Shown here: piece after piece, positions 56,173 to 64,000 of the stretch
How positions within the stretch are numbered: position 1 is the stretch's first letter
Layout of the letters: every line of letters starts with the position of its first letter
NCBI GenBank assembly: GCA_020881915.1
Contig: JAJFPB010000002.1
Span: forward strand, 868,001-932,000
Reading direction: 5' to 3'
DNA length: 64,000 nt
Origin: Paramyrothecium sp. XJ0827
Taxonomy: Eukaryota > Ascomycota > Sordariomycetes > Hypocreales > Stachybotryaceae
Made by a program: the position numbers and the translations under genes
Notes under the pieces: model-generated
The model's input: only the letters and a program-made list of their open reading frames with translations
What the model was told of the DNA's origin: nothing
Databases searched by the model: none

Positions 56173-56821
56173 ATGCTCTCCCAACGCATTGCCCGGGCCT
56201 CGGCCCTTCGCACCAGCTTGATGGCCGGTCGCCGTCTGCCAATCGTCCAGCAGCGCGGTTTCCTGCCCAACACCCACTCGGATCCAAGAGTTCTCGACGC
56301 GAAATACCCCGAGCCCCCTTCGATGACTGAGGCCGAAGACCCTGAAATGGTTCGTACACCGTAACGCGCCGTGGTTCGGCAAGGGATCAATTGAAGCTGA
56401 CACATGGATACCACAGAACGGCGGCTACATCAACCCTCCCCGAATCAAGCGTCAGTTCCGCGACCCTCACGCCAACTGGTGGGATCCTCAAGAGCGCCGA
56501 AACTTTGGTGAGCCGGTTCACGAGGATAACGATGTGCTCGGAATCTTCTCCCCTTACGACTACACGTGGACCACTTCGGGCCCCGGTCTCATCATGATCG
56601 GTACCTTCATCGCAGTCTTCTTGGGCGTGACTAGCATCACCTACCTCAACTACCCCGATCGACCCACTTTCCCACGAGAGTTCGAGGGTGGTCTGGAGCG
56701 TGAGCTTGGCGGTCCTGGTGCCGTCAGGGTGAGTACCAGTTTTCACGCGATAGGCTTGGGGACAGCAAACACTAACGCTTCTTACCAACAGGCACGAAAG
56801 GAGGGCGACGAGGATCCTTGA
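56173..56821 (+). CDS. Complex I accessory subunit, NDUFB8-like
   Basis: Three exons: 56173-56349, 56417-56728, 56792-56821, introns of 67 nt and 63 nt (second donor GTGAGT, acceptor CAACAG); 172 aa. The N-terminus is Arg/Ser/Ala-rich without acids (MLSQRIARASALRTSLMAGR), a mitochondrial presequence. The mature part has the family hallmark: NPPRIKRQFRDPHANWWDPQ, then ERRNFGEPVHEDNDVLGIFS, one TM helix (GLIMIGTFIAVFLGVTSITY) and YPDRPTFPREFEGGLERELG. This is the NDUFB8 (ASHI) accessory subunit of the membrane arm of NADH:ubiquinone oxidoreductase in the inner membrane. The last exon is only nine codons plus stop (ARKEGDEDP). Confidence 0.92.
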
Positions 56822-57992
56822 GTTAGAATGGCACGTCCTTTTTGTACATAACCTGGTAATGGAAGGGTAGGAAATAGACCCCAATTGGCCACAAAGCGCC
56901 TATTCGACCCGTGAAAGTACTTTCTGCCTTGTCTTGTCTCGGCTCGTCCTCGCAGTGGGAATTTTGTTGATGAGCTCAGCCGGCTTCTGCCAACGCACAA
57001 TGGCCATGTCCTGTCATGTCCTGTCATGTCCTGGTTTTATTCATATGATGGGCAGAAGTTGGCTCATAGATGGCATGATTAATGTCACATGCTTCCGGCC
57101 GTGCATATGGAAAGTAAGGCATATTTCCGAAGCCCTTCGCTAAAGACAGCTTCACGATTGGCTCACAGCACATGGAAGGCAGGATCAAGTTCTTATGGGC
57201 CTGAACATCGCGTATCAGTCTGCCTTCCCTTGACCCAATGCAACAGTGGCCATCCCGAAGAAACGGCAGTTGGAGAAGAGCCACAAAAGACACAAGGCTG
57301 AGGCTTCGCGCGACCCAGGAAACTTGCTGGTTTGGCAACCAGGAACGTAAGAGGTGAGAATAGCAATATCTCCTCTGCGCAAGGCTCAAACTGCAGATAC
57401 TCCCATCCGGCTATACCTTACTTGACTGAATAGTCCGCGGCCGCGGAGTTGTACTTATCAAACAAGGTGAAGCGTCGTATCCAACGACCGCAATGAACCC
57501 AAGTGAGGTCAGAGAAGATACCTACCTACCTTAGGGTAAGGCAGGGTATTTCGAGGACATGCCACCTGCTTGCCAGCTGTCAGTGGTACCTCACCTCGCT
57601 CGAGATGCCATCCTAAGAGTGAAGTACCACTGTGGGAATCTGGTGGCCTCCACTGTACCAGCGGGCCTGGACTGCCGTTTTCCCACGACATGGCCGTAAG
57701 TTTAGTTCCTCGCTTACACCCAGACCTTATTCCTTCTCCTGCTTGCATCTCCAGCCGCCGGACATCGGGTCCTGCTGACTTGCCTCGACCCTCGCCCGAG
57801 CATCATTTGCATCTCGAATGGGTGTCTGGAGCCATTGTTGTTTGATTCGTCTTTCTGGAAACGCTTTGGATTATCTGCCGAGTCAACTTCTCATTGTACA
57901 AGACTTGTGCCCTGCCTTGCTTCGCCTAGCATCAGGCTCGCCCCGTCTCGCGTCCACCAAGCCCTTGACTGTTGCCCTTAGCAGTTGGCAAG
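56822..57992. other. Gene-poor stretch
   Basis: No gene seen. It contains the short tandem repeat listed next and, at the right end, the leader of the following gene. Confidence 0.5.
57005..57033. repeat. Short tandem repeat
   Basis: The 10-mer CATGTCCTGT occurs 2.9 times head to tail. Confidence 0.85.
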
Positions 57993-60009
57993 ATGCGTTA
58001 CGAAGACTGGGATGTTCTCCTCTTCCCACGGGACTGCAAGGTTCCCGTCAAGGAGTTCAAAGTGGCATGCCATGTCATCCACGATACCGGTATGCTTCTC
58101 ACTCATCTCCGCTAGCTTGGCTCGAGGTTCGTAGCTGACTGGGAGGCCTGCGCACTGCTGCTAGAATTCGCCCAAAGCCGTGGCTCCTATGGCCTTCCCA
58201 CCGTCACAAGTTTTGTGCCGAGCCTGCCCGCCGGGGCTCCATTCCAGGTCTCCATTCATTCTTGGTCTTTGCCTTCTGTTAGTCAATTCACCAGGTCGTA
58301 CAGCAAATATGCCGAGTCGGTCCAATTTGAGGCCAGGCTCTTCATCGATGGACATCTAGTGGCGTATGGCATACCGTCTCACAGCCAGTCCCGCCAAGAA
58401 TTGACGTTGCTGACCGGTTCCAGATCTACGTCGCTCGATCGAACAACCAGTTGGCCGCACGTCATTGCCCACAGCTTCGGTAAGCTTGTCATACCCTTTC
58501 GATGCCCGTGCTGCTGCGGCACGCTGACCTTTTCATAAAGACTTTTCCAAGAATGGTGATCTTGAGGGTCTCAAATTCCCGGCCTTCCGGCAGGAGCTCC
58601 TCCAACAGAACTACTGGAGTCCGGCGGACGACTTGGGCCGCATCAAGGTCATCATCAGCGAGGGGTTTCCGCGAGATTCCCTCTCAATGCCAATTGAGCG
58701 AGTCAAGAATGTGGCTGCATTTTCATTCCAACATGCACCTCTCGGTAGGCAACTGCGGGTTCTGCATCAATATGTAAGACGCTGACAATCGCCAACTAGA
58801 AATTCTCGAAGGCTCATGCATTGCGTGGCCTAACCCTTCCATGTGGCGCCGGGCTCCCTTCACCACCTCCATGCCTGTTCCTTCGTTACAATCCCAAGAT
58901 TCTGACGCGCATGCACATTCGCCACGCCGACGCACTGGGGGATTACAGGCCGGCTCCCCCGCCTACTCCATGCCATTGCTTCACGGCATCATGGGTAGTA
59001 CTGCGAGTCGTGAACCAAGGCGTCGCAGTCAACCGCCTCTTGGCCTCTCAACAGCATCTGGGACAAGTGCCGCCGACCCGTTTGCCGAATCCAATGCCTA
59101 CTTTGAGTGGCTCGGTGGAATGGGCATGGGCATGGGTGCCAGCGAGTCGGTGGGATCAACTGGACCAACGGCCCCTCGTTATTCGCGTTCAAAGCGGAAG
59201 ACGAGCACCGACGTCAGTATGCCGGACTACCTTTCCAACGCCCCAACGCCAATGATTACGGAACAACAGTTCGTCATGCCCAACTTGCCAACTGACGATG
59301 AAGGCCATATCGCACACTGGAAAGTGCCTACCAATACTCCAACCACGAGTGGCCCAGTCAATTGTGATGCGGAAGGTGAGCGAGATTGCCCCATAGTGCT
59401 TTTCGCCTACTTGTACTAACCAAGTCCAAAGGAGTTCCATTTCCACTGCTCCCGCACAATGCGTTCATCTCGCCTGACCTTGCCAATACATTGACAGCTT
59501 CCTTGTTGAACCAATCGCTGCCTGTTCAGCTTCAATCGCAGGCTCATCCGTATCACTCAGCTGTACCTGCGCCTGAGGTGCGGTCCCGAAAGGAAAATAG
59601 GCGTCAACAGCTGGGCGAGCCGTCGCCTTCGACTGCGACCTCAACCCCAACATCCATCAAGGAACACCATGAAATGCGCAAAGTCTCTCAGCAATTGTAC
59701 ATACCTTCCGGTTCCACTCTTCCGGCCAGTCTCTCTTCACATGAAAGTAGCCCACAGAGTGTCATTGGTCAAGGTCTTGGTGCAGGCCCCATGGACAACT
59801 TGAGCATCGGCACCAACAACTCGTCCGGCCCAGAATTGGCGCTTACTCCGATATCAGGCAACTCCCGAGACAAAGGTACTAAGCGGGGCCGCAACGTTGC
59901 TTCGACGTCTGCAAAGATTCTTGGAGATGAAGATGAGCCTCACCGGCCCAGCCCTAGCGTGCGCATCGCAAAATTGAATGCAGAGGACCAAGGAGGCGGC
60001 ATCCTTTGA
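57993..60009 (+). CDS. Conserved Sordariomycete protein, function unknown
   Basis: Six exons: 57993-58089, 58165-58363, 58424-58479, 58541-58744, 58800-59375, 59432-60009. All introns are 55-75 nt with good donors (GTATGC, GTATGG, GTAAGC, GTAGGC, GTGAGC) and AG acceptors; frame is kept throughout; 569 aa. The first about 200 residues are folded and beta-rich: MRYEDWDVLLFPRDCKVPVK, TSFVPSLPAGAPFQVSIHSW, VQFEARLFIDGHLVAS, IERVKNVAAFSFQHAPLEIL. The remaining two thirds are disordered, Ser/Pro-rich, with basic patches (PRYSRSKRKTS) and a Gly/Met run (GGMGMGMG). I recall the N-terminal block as conserved in Sordariomycete genomes but without known function. No TM segment or signal peptide; a nuclear or cytosolic location is inferred from composition. 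Confidence 0.85.
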
Positions 60010-62208
60010 GCGATAGCTACTGTACAGAAACCGATTACTTTTATTAATGCCGAGATTATCAGGCATGCCGGGTATTGTTATCGCAAGAAAGAAGATATAC
60101 ATTTTGGCTCTTTGTCGCAACATCAACGGGTGTCGTACTGGGTTGCAGCAACTTTTTAGTGTGTGTTGGGAGGACGTAATAGGCTGTACTTTATAATAGC
60201 AAATAACTGGTACGGTGCGGAAAGCTTTGGGATTAGGCATTTGTACATGAATAAATCAGGCTTTACATTCCCATCAAGGTCATTTCGACACGGCTAAGCT
60301 GGGGTTCGCAGCAGCAGAACTTGGGCAAATACCTGGGGTAGGTGAGTTGGTGTTACGTCAAAGCTCATTGGTACATGCGAGGACTCTGTCTGCACAAACA
60401 ATTCTCGCGTCGTGATAAATACCGGAGCGCAAGTGGTCAGGACCTTCTAGGGATTAATTGAAGGTTTGATGATGACCCAGAACACAATCATTGAGGCGCA
60501 TGATTTGCGACCGAGCGACCCAGCGCCGGGTTCTTCGCGCAACCGGATCCGCAGCAATGATTTCTTGAGGCCCGGTTGGAATGTCTTGAGCTTGGGGTCG
60601 GAAGAACAGACCCCGACAGCTTATGGACATTTCAAGGTTCAGCATCCAGCTTTTCATCCTCTACGTTGGATTATGTCCTCGAGTCCAGGGACAGCGCCCC
60701 TGCGCTTCCTCCTCAGACCTTGGGCATGGTATGATGCTACTGGGACGTGTAGTTGAGCTAATAGCAAAAATCCAAGATTCAGGTGATATGCTCAGCGTTA
60801 GAAACATGTTGGACACATGATATTCATAATGGCAATTCCTGCATTGAGCTCTCAGACAAGCGCGGTGAAGAAGGTACCAGGTGCGATCACGGCCACGTGG
60901 GGGTAGCAGAGATGTTGTTGGCGGGCTTACGGACCGCCAGGCTGGGTGACGGCCATGTGCTGAGTGGCTGAATGAAACGGCTTGGTACGGAGCTCCTCCG
61001 TCGTCCAAGGCGCTCCGGGTGGCGAAAGCTGGCTGATGAAGGCTGATGAAGGCCTCCGTGCAGAAGCGGCGACGCAACGGGGCGCTGCGAATGGACTCTG
61101 CAAAAGCGTAGCGGGGAAGATACAGCAAACGATCCGGATTCACGACGCTGCGAATGCAAAGTCCAAAAAGCACAATGAACAAATGAACGTAGCAGGATCA
61201 TATGAGGTAAATTTCGCGGGAACGTAAAGAGTAAGGTAAGTAGACAGGGAGGATATTGGGGTCGCGTGAAGTCCGAATCCACGGCATGGTGGCCATCACG
61301 TGCTTGGGCTTATCATCCATGCATTCAATGAGCGCGAAGCCGCGAACCGCGAGTTGACCTGCATGCCGTGCATTCTAGCCACGCCGTCGGCTTCCAAACG
61401 TCAGCAATTCTTCAATTACAATCCACTTGCATGAGTGGCTGCAGCACTAGTACCTCAGTGTGCTCGCTGAAGAGCGGGAGGTGACATCGGCTCTGTTTTT
61501 CCCCTCCCAAGAGAATCATGCCCTACGGCAAAGGAGCAGTTATGGCAGTTCTGGCTGCTGGGCCATCAGACTTGTCCATGGCTGTTTGTTCAGGTAGAGT
61601 CGAGTTCAGGAAGCTGGTCACACCGCTTCAAGACGCTCTGAACACGTCATTTCCTTAATAGTCTTCTCAAGGCACCCTTGTTCTGTGCTTCCTCCTCCCA
61701 CCCACGGGATCCTCGCCTCTCCGGCTTCTGGTCTCGGCCAAGCCCGCGTTTGCTAGGTCAACAGTCCGCATGCATGCTGAAAGCCTCCATGTGCACGCTG
61801 TCGCTTCTTCCAAAGCCCGTGCGCGAGAATAAGCTATGTCTCTGCCACCCTTGTCTGCCGAGTGGCATTTGGGGTTCGGGGAAATCGAGCCATCTACGAG
61901 TATTCGCTCTCCGCGGCTCAATCATGACGCCCCGGCTGTGGTCGCTGCCACACCCACCCTCTGACTGGCGGAAGTCTGCCGGAGAGCTATGGAGTCTGGG
62001 CATTTTCACTGCGGAAGCTGACGTGCTGTCTGGCGACGTGCGGCCGTGGCCTCCCCGTCTGTGACGTGTGCTGCAGTCTCTCATATATAACACTCTTGGG
62101 GTACAGCCTAAAAGATGAATCTCTTTTCGTCACGCTCAGAATCTCGAGGGACAGGTAATCCCCCCGTAGATCGATCCTCTCTAGCCCGGTGGCTAGTCCT
62201 CCGCTACA
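60010..62208. other. Gene-poor stretch
   Basis: About 2.2 kb without a supported gene; frames on both strands are short and inconsistent. A directly repeated GCTGATGAAG at about 61030-61050 and the TATA box of the MFS gene are the only features seen. Confidence 0.5.
62084..62090 (+). promoter_or_regulatory. TATA box of the MFS gene
   Basis: TATATAA about 119 bp upstream of the ATG at 62209. Confidence 0.45.
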
Positions 62209-64000
62209 ATGGAAGCTCCGCCTTACAGAGCGTCGCTCGTCTCGTCCAAATCCTCGCGGCTCAGCGTAAACCTGCCGCGCGAGTCGCTTTGGGCAGCCAT
62301 GAGCACCACATCCAAGTACTTTGTTGGTGATCGAGAGGTCCCTTCCGCGGGTCGCAATGTCACATCCTGGCTCGAAGACGACGCGACACGACGACCCTCC
62401 TCGGACTACAGCGGGGACAGGTCGATACATGGGGACGAAAAGGCATTCACGAAGCCACCGCAGAGGCCCCAGAGGGCTACCTTCCGTGACAGTGTTCAGA
62501 ACGGCTTCCGCAACAGCTTCCTCCTGGGCGCCGTACGCTTTGAGGATGAACGGCCGCGGCCCTTGACAATCTCTGAGAGCCGCGAGAAACTGACTCAAAC
62601 CGTTTCGTCGGGGTTTGTAGAGGCAGCCCAGCCTACAGCCCCCGCGGAAGAAGACAATACGGAATATGCATCAGGTCTCAAGCTTGTACTTATCGTTATA
62701 GCCCTGTGCTGCGCTGTTTTTATCATGGCTCTCGGTACGTTATCCGCGTTGCTGTCCTTCGCTTGACAATCACTGACAAAACTCAGACAACTCCATCATC
62801 GCAACCGCCATTCCGAAAATCACGGCGGAGTTCAAGAGTCTCAACGATGTCGGCTGGTACGGCTCTGCCTACATGCTTACTGGCGCGTCTCTCCAGCTCT
62901 TTTTCGGCAAGCTCTACACCTTCTGGTCCATCAAGTGGATATTCCTTGGCGTCATTGCCATCTTCGAGGTCGGCAGTCTGGTGTGCGCCATCGCCCAGAA
63001 CAGTGTAACGCTCATCATCGGCCGAGCGGTCGCAGGCATCGGCTCGGCTGGCATCTTTGCCGGCGCTCTCACCATTCTGGCCTACTCCGTGCCCCTGACC
63101 AAGAGGCCCATCTACACCGGTCTGATCGGTGGTATGTTTGGTATCTCCTCCGTCGCGGGTCCTCTGGTTGGTGGAGTCTTCACCGACTCCGTTAGTTGGC
63201 GGTGGTGCTTCTACATTAACCTTCCAATTGGATTCATCACTGTCGTCATCATCAGCATCTTCTTCCCCGACCCTGACAGGAAGATTCCGCCAGCGACATG
63301 GAAGCAGCGCGTCTGGCAGCTGGATCCCATTGGAACCATCATCTTCACGCCCGCGGTTGTCTGCGCCCTCCTTGCGCTCAAGTGGGGTGGCGTCGACTAT
63401 CCGTGGGACGACTCCCGCGTGACTTCGTGCCTGATGCTGTCTGGTGTCCTGGCTCTTACCTTTATTTACGTTCAATTTCGAATGGGCGAGAACGCCACGG
63501 TACCGCCCCGAATCTTCATGCAGCGAGACGTTTGGGCTTCATCCTTTTTCGAGTTCTGCGTCGGCGCATGTTTCCTTGAGTCCTTGTATTTCCTGCCCAT
63601 CTGGTTCCAGGCTGTGCAGGACTCATCTGCCATTATGTCTGGTGTCAAGAACATTCCCATGCTCTTGGGCAACGTTATTGCGTCGGTCGTTGCTGGAAGC
63701 CTGGTCACCATCTGGGGCTACTATACGCCCTTCATGATCATCGGCGCCCTTTTCATGCCTGTTGGCTACGGCCTAATCTCAACCTTGGGCCCCGGCTCAG
63801 GTGCAGCTGAATGGATTGGCTACCAAGTTATTGCCGGCATTGGTGTCGGCCTTGGTATGCAGCAACCTCTCATTGCGGTCCAAGTGGTGCTTGACATTGC
63901 CGACGTGCCCACCGGTACCGCCCTCATCATTTTCTTCCAGTCTCTGGGCGGCGCACTCTTTGTCTCTGCCGGCCACACAGTCTTCGGCAACCGATTGGCC
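62209..64000 (+). CDS. MFS drug-type transporter, 14-TM class, partial at right edge
   Basis: Exon 1 is 62209-62734; a 52-nt intron at 62735-62786 (donor GTACGT, branch CACTGACAA, acceptor CTCAG) leads to exon 2, which runs off the window. About 580 residues are visible. A cytosolic N-terminus of about 160 residues precedes TM1 (LKLVLIVIALCCAVFIMALG). Motifs follow: DNSIIATAIPKITAEF (motif D2-like), IIGRAVAGIGSAGIFAGALT, and GPLVGGVFTDSVSWRWCFYI with the antiporter-type GPxxGG of motif C. These are marks of the DHA 14-TM (EmrB/QacA, TOXA-like) proton-coupled exporters of the plasma membrane. The substrate cannot be told. The C-terminal helices and end lie beyond 64000. Such exporters are often next to secondary-metabolite genes, but none is visible to the left. 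Confidence 0.9.

Noticed and set aside
62783..63475. 230-codon minus frame in the MFS gene
   Set aside because: Antisense shadow; Asp/Gly/Arg-rich text typical of reversed membrane-protein codons.

Overview
The window is nuclear DNA of a filamentous ascomycete (Pezizomycotina; a Sordariomycete such as a member of Hypocreales is the best guess from gene content, not proven). The signs are short spliceosomal introns of about 45-75 nt with GTRNGT donors and CTAAC/CTGAC-like branch points, GC-rich exons beside AT-richer spacers, TATA plus CT-rich promoters, a CBM1-tagged GH30 enzyme, an endopolygalacturonase, and fungal housekeeping genes (SWR1, CDC43-type prenyltransferase, ILM1, a complex I subunit). 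All gene models were read by eye. Introns were placed from splice consensus and restoration of frame, so exon edges are predictions. || Layout. Roughly the first 26 kb looks like an accessory compartment: small, intron-poor or one-intron, mostly lineage-restricted genes separated by gene-poor DNA. It holds a four-TM membrane protein, a MADS-box miniprotein, three small coiled-coil proteins, a secreted Ser/Thr-rich protein, a large protein with a nucleotidyltransferase-like GS...DWD signature, a 139-bp tandem duplication beside a palindromic repeat, an acidic nuclear-looking protein, a protein with two tandem chromodomain-like repeats, a divergent pair of uncharacterised fungal-family genes, and two tandem F-box paralogues. 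From 26 to 35 kb there is a DJ-1/PfpI protein, a GH30 hydrolase broken by a one-base frameshift, a Caps_synth-type glycosyltransferase and a PPxY-rich protein. From 35 to 37.2 kb lies a decayed stretch with a tRNA-like SINE candidate, an AT-rich island and broken coding relics. || From 37.2 kb to the right edge the genes are conserved core genes: protein geranylgeranyltransferase I beta subunit, ILM1, a CAMKL-type kinase, SWR1, an NDUFB8-like complex I subunit and a conserved Sordariomycete protein of unknown function. Two secondary genes sit among them: an endopolygalacturonase, and a 14-TM MFS drug-type transporter that runs off the window. || Functionally the GH28, GH30 and MFS genes point to plant-polymer use and small-molecule export. 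The core genes serve prenylation, signalling, chromatin remodelling and respiration. No operons, CRISPR arrays, rRNA genes or convincing intact tRNA genes were seen. The strongest leads for something undescribed are the tandem chromo-like repeat protein, the MADS miniprotein next to the coiled-coil cluster, and the nucleotidyltransferase-like protein.
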